From the NCBI RefSeq assembly GCF_024722015.1, contig NZ_JANQBD010000015.1, forward strand, positions 62,001 to 126,000: a stretch of 64,000 nt of DNA, in the 5' to 3' direction. Below, piece after piece: positions 23,482-32,243 of the stretch. Every line of letters starts with the position of its first letter. The first letter of the stretch is position 1. The notes beneath the pieces were generated by a model. That model was not told where the DNA came from, did not search any database, and saw only the letters and a list, made by a program, of their open reading frames with translations. The position numbers and the translations under genes are program-made. The DNA is from Paenibacillus radicis (ex Xue et al. 2023). GTDB taxonomy: Bacteria > Bacillota > Bacilli > Paenibacillales > NBRC-103111.

Positions 23482-24501
23482 ATGGCAGTAGATTTAGAGG
23501 CGCAAATTCATGCAGTGTTAGAACAATATTTTGACGATACAAATTGGAGTATTGAAGCCAAGGAAAGCGGAGTCAATAATACGACTCGGTTTGTTAATCA
23601 TGGTAACCATAAGTTTGTATTGCGAATCTATGAAAATCATACCGATCTGAATAAGGTGAGGTTCGAATATAGTTTATTGCAAAAGCTTCAGACAGCTAAA
23701 CTTGCTTTTCAAATACCCAAACCGGTACAAGCTTTAAATGGAGAGTATTATGTTCTCACACCATCAGGAAAAATATCGATCTTGTTTGAATACATGGAAG
23801 GTAAGCGAGCTGTTTTGAGCGATAGAGGACATGTGGCATCGATCGGCCGGTCAATGGGTGCACTGGTCTCTGCATTAGAAAATATAACCATGGACTTGGA
23901 AGCAGCATATGAGCCTTATTACGATCTGTTTGAGATACATCCTCTGGTTACACGTGAAAAGCTGGCAGCCTGGCTCCTCAGCAAGCAGGAAGGCTCTCTT
24001 ACAAAGGAAGCGGAGCTACTTGAATACGAAATTAATAATCTCCTGGATAATCTCTCTAGCTTGCAACAACTGCCTACTCAGCTTGTACACTCGGATTTAG
24101 TAGCCGGCAATGTGCTTACAGGAGAAGAAGAGGTTTCGGCTGTTATTGATTTCGAATTTGTTACTCCTGATTTACGTGTGATGGATGCGGCTGTTTTCAT
24201 CAATGAAATAATAAGGTATCACAGCGATAGATGGGACCTCATAGAAGCTTTCATCAATGGTTATGCTGAAACGGGTACCTTAAATACGGATGAAATACAG
24301 GCGCTGCCACAGCTGATTCTACTTCGAAGTATAGTCCTATGCCTCCATTTCTTAGGGCGACAGTGGGCAGGTATTGACCTGATACATACTGAGGAGAAGT
24401 ACCTTAAAAGCTATGCAGATGTACATCATTGGATGAGCGATAATAAAGAGCGGATTTTGAAGCTTTGTTATCTGAGTTTTGAGCAGGAGGTGAGTGAATG
24501 A
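23482..24501 (+). CDS. APH-family phosphotransferase
   Basis: The 339-residue protein has the aminoglycoside phosphotransferase/choline-kinase-like fold: N-terminal nucleotide-binding strands (NHKFVLRIYENH), the catalytic Brenner motif LVHSDLVAGNVL with the base aspartate, and the metal-binding VIDFEF 15 residues on. Such enzymes phosphorylate small molecules such as homoserine or sugars, and are not necessarily linked to resistance. It overlaps the YfhH-like gene by ATGA, so the two are translationally coupled. The substrate is unknown. Confidence 0.8.
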   Translation: MAVDLEAQIHAVLEQYFDDTNWSIEAKESGVNNTTRFVNHGNHKFVLRIYENHTDLNKVRFEYSLLQKLQTAKLAFQIPKPVQALNGEYYVLTPSGKISILFEYMEGKRAVLSDRGHVASIGRSMGALVSALENITMDLEAAYEPYYDLFEIHPLVTREKLAAWLLSKQEGSLTKEAELLEYEINNLLDNLSSLQQLPTQLVHSDLVAGNVLTGEEEVSAVIDFEFVTPDLRVMDAAVFINEIIRYHSDRWDLIEAFINGYAETGTLNTDEIQALPQLILLRSIVLCLHFLGRQWAGIDLIHTEEKYLKSYADVHHWMSDNKERILKLCYLSFEQEVSE

Positions 24502-24797
24502 AAAAGCTTTTTAGCCAAATGTCACGTGAAGAGTTGGAATTGGAGATGCTGCAAAGCCTGGAGGCGATGGAGAAGGCTGAATTTCCAAGTCAAAAGGAGC
24601 TGCTGGAGCGCAAATACTACACAGCTAAAGCCTATACACTCAATCCATTGGAGTTCCCACCGGGAATTTATAAAGTGATAGGACATCCTGTGGATGCAAG
24701 CTTTAAGCTGAACTATATTAATGGGATTATGGGTTGGGGAGAAATGGGAGAAGATCTGGAAGCAAGCTTCCCCCTTTCCATGCTGCTGCCTTATTAG
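24498..24797 (+). CDS. YfhH-like DUF1811 protein
   Basis: The 99-residue protein begins MKKLFSQMSREELELEM and contains LERKYYTAKAYTLNP and the C-terminal IKL-like N-Y-I-N-G-I-M-G-W-G motif, as in B. subtilis YfhH (DUF1811). Its start overlaps the stop of the kinase gene. It converges with fnr; the two stop codons overlap by 4 nt with no room for a separate terminator. The role is unknown. Confidence 0.75.
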   Translation: MKKLFSQMSREELELEMLQSLEAMEKAEFPSQKELLERKYYTAKAYTLNPLEFPPGIYKVIGHPVDASFKLNYINGIMGWGEMGEDLEASFPLSMLLPY

Positions 24798-25510
24798 ATA
24801 CGGCAAATATCTTTAGGGCAATTTTCACATTGGCAAATATTTTTCAAGTGGTCGATATCTTTAACGATAATATGATTATTTTCCATAGCGAGTATGTCGA
24901 GCTTTCTCAAGTCGCTGAGCATCCGGTTGACGCTTTCACGGGTTGCGCCGATCATATCGGCCAGCTCGCTGTTACTAATTTTTTTTGTAATTATGATGTC
25001 ACTGCCATTAGGCTTGCCGTATGAATTACTTAGGCGAATTAGTGTAGAGCATAGAGCGCCAGGCTTGCCGAACATCATCAAATCCCGAAATTTAGTCTGC
25101 GTCATCCGATGCATGAGCCCCATCCACTTCATAAATTCCACTGCTAAATCCCCATGCTGCCACAGAAGTATTTCTAAATCCTTTTGTTGAATGATACCAA
25201 TCACCGTATCTTCCATAACCTCAGCATTAAAGCTGTGTATAGAGTGATGGAAAGGGTCCAGTTGCCCAAAAAGATCACTTTTTCCGTACATATATAAAAT
25301 AAAGCTTTTACCATCATCATTGGTTTTGGTAATTTGGATGCGCCCGCTATTAATAAAATACAGCTTATCGGCTGTATCCCCTTCCCAGAACAAATGGGAG
25401 CCCGCCTCTACCTTATGCTCATACATGATTTCTTTTAATCTGGCAAGATTGTCCTCGGAGAAGCATTCTGTATTATGAATTCCATCCGCTTTATGGCTTA
25501 AATCCTTCAT
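24794..25510 (-). CDS. fnr: Fnr-type oxygen-responsive regulator (Crp/Fnr family)
   Basis: Residues 20-130 form a cyclic-nucleotide-binding-like domain (E-G-D-T-A-D-K-L-Y-F-I...G-R-I-Q-I), and 150-218 a winged helix with the recognition segment GATRESVNRMLSDL. The C-terminus carries C226, C228, C231 and C236. The last three have the C-x2-C-x4-C spacing of the B. subtilis Fnr iron-sulfur ligands, and D143 (KFRDLMMFGKPGA) lies where its aspartate ligand is expected. An oxygen-labile [4Fe-4S] cluster is therefore likely, making this an activator of anaerobic respiration and fermentation genes. An FNR box lies 68 nt upstream, suggesting autoregulation. Confidence 0.85.
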   Translation of the reverse strand: MKDLSHKADGIHNTECFSEDNLARLKEIMYEHKVEAGSHLFWEGDTADKLYFINSGRIQITKTNDDGKSFILYMYGKSDLFGQLDPFHHSIHSFNAEVMEDTVIGIIQQKDLEILLWQHGDLAVEFMKWMGLMHRMTQTKFRDLMMFGKPGALCSTLIRLSNSYGKPNGSDIIITKKISNSELADMIGATRESVNRMLSDLRKLDILAMENNHIIVKDIDHLKNICQCENCPKDICRI

Positions 25511-25577
25511 TTGGATTCCTCCTGATCATTAGAAAACATTCGTTATTATAACCTTAATGTATTTCTCCACTAATTGA

Positions 25578-25593
25578 TGTGACAATAATCACA
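25578..25593. promoter_or_regulatory. FNR/CRP-type operator
   Basis: TGTGA-CAATAA-TCACA is a perfect TGTGA-N6-TCACA palindrome, the B. subtilis Fnr box. It lies between the divergent fnr and MobA-like genes, 68 nt upstream of fnr, and could control either or both. Confidence 0.8.
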
Positions 25594-25749
25594 GTTGGAG
25601 CTTTTACTTTTGCTTAGTATGTAAGGTATATAGAAATGTGAGCTTCAATATTGTAGTGTGCTGTGATAAATATAACATCCAGAAGCGGCTTAATCCGCTA
25701 TATTTATTAAGAATAAGAAAACTTTTTGCGGAAAGGTAGTGTTCGCCCT

Positions 25750-26310
25750 ATGCTGACTGGAGTCATATTGGCCGGTGGCGAGGATGATGTCGGCCAAGCA
25801 CTTTGTTTAATTGATGGTAAGCCGTTGATTAACCGTCTCATTAATGAAATGCAATCGATATGCCAAGAAATCATTGTTGTTGCAAACGAACCAAGGCTAT
25901 TGCTGCCTGTTCTGCCGCGTTGGGTCCGGGTAATTACCGATTTTATTCCAGGTTTTGGCGTATTGAGCAGCATGCATGCAGCATTCTCATTAGCCAAGTA
26001 TAGTGATCTATGGGTGACGGCTTGCTACATGCGAACGGTCTCATCGTCGGCAGCGAGGTTATTATGCGAGCGTAAAAGGCTTGTCGAGTACCAAGCTGCT
26101 CTTCCATTAATACAGGCTAATCCAATACCTTTTCATGGAGTATATAGTCAAAGCTGTGTTCAAATCATCACGGAGCTGATTCATGCCAAGGAACATCGCA
26201 TAAGTGAATTGCTGAAGCAGATCTCATGGGGAGTGGTGGATGAAGCACTATTTAGCGGACATAAAATTGAATTTCAAGAGTCATTAAACAAGGAAGGTAA
26301 AAATGAATAA
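25750..26310 (+). CDS. MobA-like nucleotidyltransferase with degenerate active site
   Basis: The fold is that of molybdenum cofactor guanylyltransferase: GVILAGG at the start, D-G-K-P-L-I-N-R, then TDFIPGFGVLSSMHAAF in place of D-x-x-P-G-x-G-P-L-A-G-I. Key residues differ: the R-M-G-x-x-K segment after GGE is missing, and the metal-binding C-D-M-P is C-Y-M-R. The protein may have lost guanylyltransferase activity or act on another substrate. The ATG at 25750 is chosen because the MobA-like sequence begins there; AAAGG is 13 nt upstream. It is divergent from fnr with an FNR box between, fitting a link with anaerobic nitrate respiration. Confidence 0.65.
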   Translation: MLTGVILAGGEDDVGQALCLIDGKPLINRLINEMQSICQEIIVVANEPRLLLPVLPRWVRVITDFIPGFGVLSSMHAAFSLAKYSDLWVTACYMRTVSSSAARLLCERKRLVEYQAALPLIQANPIPFHGVYSQSCVQIITELIHAKEHRISELLKQISWGVVDEALFSGHKIEFQESLNKEGKNE

Positions 26311-26392
26311 AATTACGTGACAGACGCAGCAATGTATCGTATTCTTTGGGAAAGAAATACCTTTAGAAGTCTGATGAAAAAGAGGTGTATTC

Positions 26393-27307
26393 GTGAACCA
26401 GAGAAGCGGCTTGATTGTGGATGGAAGCTCCAAACCTCCGAGAATAGAAGTACATCAATCATGGTGGGCCATGAATGGCATCGGCAGCGGCGGCAAGGAG
26501 TGGTCGATGGAAGAGAAGTTTGAAAAAATCGCTGAAGCCGGGTTCACCGGTATTATGGCTCATCTTCCGAAAGAACAGGAGGCTGAGAGTTGGAGGCGCT
26601 TACTGGATGAGTACAGCTTTAATTTCGGTATTCATTCATTTCCGCGTAAACCGGAGGATATTACCCAGCTTTTGAAGGAAGCTAAGCAATTTGGCGTCTT
26701 GTACGTTAATTCTCAAGTAATGGATTCTTTCGTAATTGGCCAGCAGGCTATCGATTTACTGCAAGGGCTCGTAGAAGAAGCGCAATCAGCTGACATACCT
26801 TACACAGTGGAAACACACAGGGGACGTGTGACGCAAGATCTTCACCGTACAGTAGATTATGTAAAAGCGATTCCGGATCTGCGTTTAACTATTGATCTTT
26901 CACATTATATAGTGGCTGGCGAATTGACAGCGGCTGCTTCGAGAGAATTAGAGCTGGCAGGGGAGTTGTTCAATGTTCTACTGCAGCGCACTTCAAGCAT
27001 TCATGCCAGAATCTCGAACGGGGAGCAAGTGCAAGTAGATATTGGTCCGAATGCTGAGCATGGCATGGTCGAGCCTTTTATGAAGTGGTGGCAGCAAGGT
27101 ATGAGTTATTGGCTAGCCGAAGCCAAGCCTGGGGCTGTATTGCCATTTGTAACAGAGCTTGGACCTCCTGACTATGCGATTACCGAGACTAAATATGTAA
27201 GCGGTGAACGGGTAGAAATTTCAGATCGTTGGGAGCAGGCTTTGGTTCTCAAGCGGTTGGGCGAAGAAGCTTGGAAGCGAGCGATCGAAAGCAGGAAATC
27301 CTTATAG
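26393..27307 (+). CDS. Sugar phosphate isomerase/epimerase-like TIM barrel protein
   Basis: The 304-residue protein resembles the xylose isomerase-like/AP endonuclease 2 superfamily: an early W-W-A-M segment, KIAEAGFTGIMAHLP, FGIHSFPRKPEDITQLLKE, VETHRGRVTQDLHRTVDYV and LRLTIDLSHYI. The conserved E, H and D residues of the metal site are present (ETHRG, DLSHY, HARIS). It probably isomerises or cleaves a sugar-type molecule; the substrate is not evident. GTG at 26393 follows AGAGGTG by 5 nt. It stands between MobA-like and peptidase genes as a single gene. Confidence 0.7.
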   Translation: MNQRSGLIVDGSSKPPRIEVHQSWWAMNGIGSGGKEWSMEEKFEKIAEAGFTGIMAHLPKEQEAESWRRLLDEYSFNFGIHSFPRKPEDITQLLKEAKQFGVLYVNSQVMDSFVIGQQAIDLLQGLVEEAQSADIPYTVETHRGRVTQDLHRTVDYVKAIPDLRLTIDLSHYIVAGELTAAASRELELAGELFNVLLQRTSSIHARISNGEQVQVDIGPNAEHGMVEPFMKWWQQGMSYWLAEAKPGAVLPFVTELGPPDYAITETKYVSGERVEISDRWEQALVLKRLGEEAWKRAIESRKSL

Positions 27308-27491
27308 GTCTTGTTTTATCAGCTATTCAGTGTTTGAGAGCAAAGTCGTCCTGCTTAGAAAGCGGCGGCGCCTTTGTTCTTCCAAAGAGAACGAGTGTAG
27401 AGAAATAATATTAAGAAATGATATAGATGCTGCAAAGGGGCTTATTTTTATTATTCCATATGGTAAAATAGGCCTAAATAAATAAATTTTT

Positions 27492-27505
27492 TGAAAGCGT
27501 ATACA
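27492..27505 (+). promoter_or_regulatory. cre-like CcpA site
   Basis: TGAAAGCGTATACA differs by one base from the cre consensus TGWAARCGYTWNCW. It is 28 nt before the start of the secreted peptidase gene, suggesting catabolite repression of that gene. Confidence 0.55.
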
Positions 27506-27532
27506 TATTTAGCGTAATTGGGGGAATGGCTT

Positions 27533-29011
27533 TTGAAGAATGCGATAATGTGGTTTTTGTTGTTGTTTATTAGCCTTAATGTTTCATTGCCAGTTTATGC
27601 AGAAGAGGGGAAAACGGCCGTTTTTGTTAGTCCGGAGGGAATTCAATTTTCAAGCTATAGCAAGCTTTGGAATGAAGCTAGACTGAAGGGACTTTATGAA
27701 ATGCTGCTGAGATGCGGGCATGGAGAGGAATTCGCTGAGCTTAAAGAAGTTGTTCTAAATTCCAAATCGAGCACTGGAAAAAGCGGCTTTCGAGTAGGGA
27801 ACTATAATAGCAAGACGCAAATAATACAGCTATACGAAGTGGATTCTTTACAACAGGTTGAACGAACGTTAATTCATGAGTATGGGCATCATTTTACCTA
27901 TTATTGGCTTCAAAAGAAAGAGGGGTTTTATCCGAATCTATTAACAGAGTTGTCTGGCTGGTCCAAAATAAGGCAGCTAGAGGGCTATCCAATACGATGG
28001 TTTGGAAGCAAATTGCCCTATAATCATAAATGGGACCCAGCCGAAATAATGGCGGAGGATTATGTTGCTTTATTCGGAGTCGGAGGCATTGCATTGCCTG
28101 ATCAACCTAAAGATGTTGTCAATCTAGTTAGGCACGAGAACGAGTATATCCCTTCACCTCAGTCAATTCCAGAACTCAGAAGCTATTGGGAGGAAATTGC
28201 TGGAATGAAGCCTCAGAAGCCTCTTGGAGTTCCTACAATACAACAGTGGAATACCGTTGGGGTTAAAGGTGAAAATAGCGGTTCGCTTCATGTGTCCTTC
28301 ACACCCGCAGCGGACGGCCAACAGCAAATCAAATATGGCGTTAATACGATGGGCTTTGGCGAACGAGTTAGTATTCCGGTGAAATGGACGACAGGATTGA
28401 CAGGAAGTGGTACTGAATTAGTAGAGACACAGCTTGATGTTAATCTGTTTCAGGAGCATCCGCCTTCTTATTACTACTTTCAAATTTGGTCATTGGATCG
28501 GGAGAATCAACAGCTTACCTATACGCCGTTTTATATGAACTGGTTTCAATATGATGCTTCATCCCAGCAGCTAAATGCTGTTTCTCCTCCTATGGAAGTA
28601 TATGGATGGCAAGATGAGCTTAAGAAGGAAGGGATGGAGCATTGGCCTCTTCTTAACATTTTCATTAATGGAAAACCTGTAACAACGATCCTAAGACATG
28701 AGAGTGAAGATTCAAGTGTATACATCTCCTGGCGATTGTTCAGTAAAGAGGAATTGCCAACCGATACGAAGATGACAGATTTAAGATTTGAGAATGTCTG
28801 GATGCTTACGGCTAGTTATAATGAGCATAATGTGGAATATGTTATGGATAACGATTACTTTGTCGTGAATGGTATTCGAACTTCGTTGATTAAACCAGTG
28901 AAGTGGGTAGGCAGCGAGCCTTTCATTTCGATAAACGATCTTGCGCAAATGTTCGAGGTATCAGTCAAATTGGATGAATCCGGTATGGGCTTATATATTG
29001 AGTCTGCTTAA
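27533..29011 (+). CDS. Secreted HEXXH metallopeptidase-like protein with stalk-like C-terminus
   Basis: TTG at 27533 (GGGGGA 7 nt upstream) opens a signal peptide (KNAIMWFLLLFISLNVSLPVYA). Around residue 115 lies LIHEYGHHFTYYW, an HEXXH zinc site, with a downstream W-D-P-A-E-I-M-A-E-D-Y, where E might be the third ligand as in gluzincins. A middle beta-rich part (about 225-340) follows. The last about 40 residues (WVGSEPFISINDLAQMFEV) resemble the copper-amine-oxidase-like stalk fold. It is probably exported and membrane- or wall-associated. A cre site precedes it. The substrate is unknown. Confidence 0.7.
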   Translation: MKNAIMWFLLLFISLNVSLPVYAEEGKTAVFVSPEGIQFSSYSKLWNEARLKGLYEMLLRCGHGEEFAELKEVVLNSKSSTGKSGFRVGNYNSKTQIIQLYEVDSLQQVERTLIHEYGHHFTYYWLQKKEGFYPNLLTELSGWSKIRQLEGYPIRWFGSKLPYNHKWDPAEIMAEDYVALFGVGGIALPDQPKDVVNLVRHENEYIPSPQSIPELRSYWEEIAGMKPQKPLGVPTIQQWNTVGVKGENSGSLHVSFTPAADGQQQIKYGVNTMGFGERVSIPVKWTTGLTGSGTELVETQLDVNLFQEHPPSYYYFQIWSLDRENQQLTYTPFYMNWFQYDASSQQLNAVSPPMEVYGWQDELKKEGMEHWPLLNIFINGKPVTTILRHESEDSSVYISWRLFSKEELPTDTKMTDLRFENVWMLTASYNEHNVEYVMDNDYFVVNGIRTSLIKPVKWVGSEPFISINDLAQMFEVSVKLDESGMGLYIESA

Positions 29012-29070
29012 AAAAAGCCTGTGTATAGAATACTTATCGATTAAGGATTCTATAGCATAGAGGTGATAAG

Positions 29071-29568
29071 ATGAATCGAGCTTTACTTACATCGATCGCG
29101 ACGGTTGGTTTGGCACAATTTGTTAAGATCCCTATTGCCAAGCAGCAAACCGGACGATGGGATTGGGCGGAGATGTTTAAAACAGGAGGCATGCCAAGCT
29201 CTCATTCAGCCGGGGTAACTTCTTTAGCCACTTACGTTGGTTTAAAAAGAGGAATTGAAACGATTCCGTTTGCCCTTGCTGGGATGCTAAGCCTGATCGT
29301 TATGTATGATGCTATGGGGATACGCAGGCAAGCGGGAAACATTGCTACAGAGGTTAACTCGTTAGAGGTTACGGTTGGACGACTTATGGAAGAAAGCTCA
29401 CTGTCATCTATGGATAAAGAGGAGCAGAGAGTCCAATTGGAAGAAAGCTTGGGTCACGTGCCAGCGGAAGTACTATGCGGTGCATTTCTAGGCATATGTA
29501 CAGGAGCACTTAGTTATGTGCTGGAGAAGCCGAGTGCCAAGCGACGCCTGTTAAGCCGGTTTCTATGA
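29071..29568 (+). CDS. Divergent PAP2 (DUF212) membrane protein
   Basis: The 165-residue protein has the DUF212 signature: Q-F-V-K-I-P near the start, TGGMPSSHSAGVTSLA and the second block YDAMGIRRQAGNIATEVN. These correspond to a divergent phosphatase-like active site in a small integral membrane protein, as in B. subtilis YuiD. Helices cover about 5-20, 45-65, 68-85 and 140-155. AGAGGTG precedes the ATG. It converges with the sensor-kinase gene across a 19-bp-stem terminator. The function is not established. Confidence 0.82.
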   Translation: MNRALLTSIATVGLAQFVKIPIAKQQTGRWDWAEMFKTGGMPSSHSAGVTSLATYVGLKRGIETIPFALAGMLSLIVMYDAMGIRRQAGNIATEVNSLEVTVGRLMEESSLSSMDKEEQRVQLEESLGHVPAEVLCGAFLGICTGALSYVLEKPSAKRRLLSRFL

Positions 29569-29584
29569 GAATTTGAAGGAACAC

Positions 29585-29629
29585 AAACAAACAACCTTTC
29601 ACATGCAAATTGTGAAAGGTTGTTTGTTT
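29585..29629. terminator. Bidirectional terminator, 19-bp perfect stem
   Basis: AAACAAACAACCTTTCACA pairs perfectly with its reverse complement at 29611-29629 around a 7-nt loop. It lies between convergent genes and is very strong. T- and A-rich flanks allow use on both strands. Confidence 0.85.
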
Positions 29630-29636
29630 AAAACTT

Positions 29637-31271
29637 TTAAAAGGAAGAGGTTTTTGCTTCTTGGACTTGAAGAAGATCATGCTGATCTTCTGGAAAAACC
29701 AAGGGGACCGTAATAATAAATTTCGTTCCTTTGTCTAACTCACTTTCGACTTCCATAGTTCCTTCATGATCTTGAACTATTTTATGACAAATCGATAACC
29801 CCAGACCTGTTCCCGAATCTTTCGTTGTATAAAAGGGAAGAAAAATTTTATCGAGCTCCGCCTCCGGGATACCGCTTCCAGTATCGGCTATTTCAATAAC
29901 TGCATGTTTATCACTAGAATATAATTGAATGCTCACGCTTCCTTGGTCAGACATCGCCTCAAAAGAGTTTTTGATTAAGTTCAGCAGCAGTTGAAGCATC
30001 TTATCCTGATCCATCAGCATATGGAATGGCGCCGGTTCTGCATTAAAATGAATTTGATGGCCAAGACGTCCCGACTCGGAGTCAAGTAGAGATATAACAC
30101 GTTGAATGCAGGGCTCGATCGGATGGACTTTGAATTTAGTAGCATGAGGTTTGGAGAACTGAAGAAATTCAGCAGTCAGCATGCTCATTCTTGTGATTTC
30201 ATCCATAATTAATTCGTACCAGGGGCCTATATTGAAATTATCCGCTTTGGAAAGCTGTAAAAAACCTTTGACTGTAGTCAGCGGATTACGAATTTCATGA
30301 GCCATACCAGAAGCGAGCTCGCCCACAACACGCAGCTTTTCTGAGCGCAGCATATGCTCCTCGCGTTTAAGCCAGGATTCTCTCTTCATTGTATATAGAT
30401 TTCGTTCTGCAATAAAGATTAGATCGTCCTTGGATAAACCATCGTTCGGATAAAATGCCATCCCGTAATTAATATCAATACCGGTCAGTTTGGGGAAATC
30501 CAGAGCGAATTGCTCGGACATTGTATTCATTGCTTGTATAGAATCGGTGGATTCAAGTACAATAGCAAATTCATCGCCGCCGTATCGACTGATGATTAAT
30601 GCCTTAGGAAACATCATACGCAGCTGCTGTGCGGCTTGTTTTAAAATTCGATTGACTCCAATAAAGCCATTTGTTGTATTCAAGGATTTGAGGTCCTTGC
30701 AATCAATTAATACCAACACGATTGATTTGCGAGCAGCTACTAATTGGGCTAGCTGCCGATGGCACTCCTCATAGTTGCATAAACCGGTTAGGGCATCATG
30801 AGTGCTGAGATGCTTCTTTTCGTTGTCCAGCAATTGGGTCTGATCTTCCATGACATGAATGTAACGGTAAAAAAGAATAGTGAATATGAGGCAGCTAAAA
30901 GAACTGAACAAAATGGTAATCATTCCATAGATTGAATAAGGCATATAAGTAAATGAAATTAACGCATATGTAATGGTATAGAGCAGGCTTACTGCTGAGG
31001 CCGAGTTAATATTGCGAATTTTATAAAACTGCTTGCCCATTTGTGCTAAGTAGAGTGGGAGACACCAATCCATTTGACTATACAAATGAAAGGCAATCAA
31101 AAGACTCATCTGAAAAGCTGTGGCGGCAGCAATCCGCTTCTCCGCAAAATGGATGATTACGTACAAGATTGCAATAATGCTTAGCAAAACCGGGCTTGAG
31201 GTTTGGTCGAAAAGGATGGAAGATGCACAGACAACAGTTGTATATACGAATAAGATCCAGTTATAGCTCAT
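29637..31271 (-). CDS. Membrane GGDEF-histidine kinase fusion
   Basis: Five to six N-terminal membrane helices (about 1-140) are followed by a GGDEF domain (158-300; THDALTGL, RYGGDEF at 229-235). A HisKA domain (322-385; MAHEIRNPLTTVKGFLQLS, phospho-accepting H325) and an ATPase domain follow, with N-box LLLNLIKNSFEAM, DTGSGIP and GTGLGLSIC. HEIRNPLTxVKGFLQL is the hallmark of Kin-type sporulation kinases that feed the Spo0F phosphorelay. No response regulator is adjacent, so it is an orphan kinase. The inhibitory RxxD site before GGDEF is absent. ATG at 31271 has AAGGAG 9 nt upstream; the TTG at 31292 lies before that site. Confidence 0.85.
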   Translation of the reverse strand: MSYNWILFVYTTVVCASSILFDQTSSPVLLSIIAILYVIIHFAEKRIAAATAFQMSLLIAFHLYSQMDWCLPLYLAQMGKQFYKIRNINSASAVSLLYTITYALISFTYMPYSIYGMITILFSSFSCLIFTILFYRYIHVMEDQTQLLDNEKKHLSTHDALTGLCNYEECHRQLAQLVAARKSIVLVLIDCKDLKSLNTTNGFIGVNRILKQAAQQLRMMFPKALIISRYGGDEFAIVLESTDSIQAMNTMSEQFALDFPKLTGIDINYGMAFYPNDGLSKDDLIFIAERNLYTMKRESWLKREEHMLRSEKLRVVGELASGMAHEIRNPLTTVKGFLQLSKADNFNIGPWYELIMDEITRMSMLTAEFLQFSKPHATKFKVHPIEPCIQRVISLLDSESGRLGHQIHFNAEPAPFHMLMDQDKMLQLLLNLIKNSFEAMSDQGSVSIQLYSSDKHAVIEIADTGSGIPEAELDKIFLPFYTTKDSGTGLGLSICHKIVQDHEGTMEVESELDKGTKFIITVPLVFPEDQHDLLQVQEAKTSSF

Positions 31272-31403
31272 GCTTTCAAACTCCTTACTCAAATTGTAGA
31301 GATGAAAGGATATTAATGGAATTCTCTATATTCATACTAAATCCTGCTGCATTCAGTAGAAAAGACAGTAAATTTTGTATAAAATTGTTTTTATATTTCT
31401 TTC

Positions 31404-31417
31404 AGTAAACGTTTTCA
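31404..31417. promoter_or_regulatory. Possible cre-like site
   Basis: AGTAAACGTTTTCA matches the cre consensus at 13 of 14 positions (first base A instead of T). It lies 133 nt upstream of the GGDEF-kinase start. The match could be by chance. Confidence 0.3.
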
Positions 31418-31465
31418 ATTAAATGTATCTAAACAGCTGTGCAAGTTTTCTCAAATTGTTACTGG

Positions 31466-31498
31466 GAAAAACCCATCCTCATCCGAGGATAGGTTTTT
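31466..31498 (-). terminator. Terminator of the MBL hydrolase gene
   Basis: Read on the minus strand, AAAACCTATCCT pairs with AGGATGGGTTTT and ends in TTTTT. It overlaps the last bases of the hydrolase gene. Confidence 0.8.
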
Positions 31499-32243
31499 AT
31501 GGGAAATCATATAATGTATATTGTTTCATGAAGGTCATTTTCCCAGTCATTCCTATGTATTGGTCCACTTTGTCGTCATAATGCATCAGCATTACTTTCT
31601 CTTGAATAGATTCGGGTAAAGTCAATAACTCATCGAGACAAGCATGAACAATACCGGGTGTTGCAAACTGGCAATCATGCAGGATGTAATCACAGCGACC
31701 CTTTGTGTGAAGATCAATCAACAGTTTTTCATCAAACTTGGCATCGGAGCTGTAAAAAACCTTTTCATTAAGCAGCAGAGAATAGCTGGGTTTCTCAGGA
31801 ATGTGCGTGGAAGGAATCAGTTCAACTGTTAGATTGGGTGAAAGCTTTTTGGTAACAGCTTCTTCCAATATAATAACTTCAAAATAATCTTCCAATTGCA
31901 ACAAACCTTCAGCTTTATTTTCCAAGCCCCCTCGTAATGAATGGTTCCATAAAGAATAGAGCAGAGTAGATGGAACAAACAGCTTCATGCGATGCTTGTT
32001 GTGAGCATAGTGAAGGCGAAACGCGAATTCTTCCATACCACCTACATGATCGGCATGAATATGGGTAATTAAGATACCGTCAATGTTAGTCAGTGGGATA
32101 TTAAGTTCATATAGTGCACGCGGTGCTGTCGCTCCACAATCAATCAATAATGTGAAACCATTGCAAAAAACCAATGCATTGTTGTTGTAAAATTTTTTGG
32201 AAAAGGCACTTCCTGTGCCAATCATTTGGATTTGCAAGCTCAC
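31497..32243 (-). CDS. MBL-fold metallo-hydrolase
   Basis: The protein has the beta-lactamase-like signature H-x-H-x-D-H (THIHADHVGG), an early MIGTGSAFSKK strand, a SSDAKFD metal-ligand aspartate and late HDCQF and MHYDD motifs. This fits the ribonuclease Z/phosphodiesterase branch of the fold rather than beta-lactamases. It probably uses two zinc ions in the cytoplasm to cleave a phosphodiester or ester. The start is GTG at 32243 with GGAGG 7 nt upstream, rather than the upstream ATG at 32291. It is monocistronic with its own terminator. Confidence 0.8.
   Translation of the reverse strand: MSLQIQMIGTGSAFSKKFYNNNALVFCNGFTLLIDCGATAPRALYELNIPLTNIDGILITHIHADHVGGMEEFAFRLHYAHNKHRMKLFVPSTLLYSLWNHSLRGGLENKAEGLLQLEDYFEVIILEEAVTKKLSPNLTVELIPSTHIPEKPSYSLLLNEKVFYSSDAKFDEKLLIDLHTKGRCDYILHDCQFATPGIVHACLDELLTLPESIQEKVMLMHYDDKVDQYIGMTGKMTFMKQYTLYDFP

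Noticed and set aside
24734..25190. Plus-strand frames of 96 and 98 codons inside fnr
   Set aside because: They are antisense to the well-supported fnr gene and show no motif.
25681..25700. Small hairpin AGCGG/CCGCT before the MobA-like gene
   Set aside because: Only a 5-bp stem without T-run; too weak to call a terminator or regulator.
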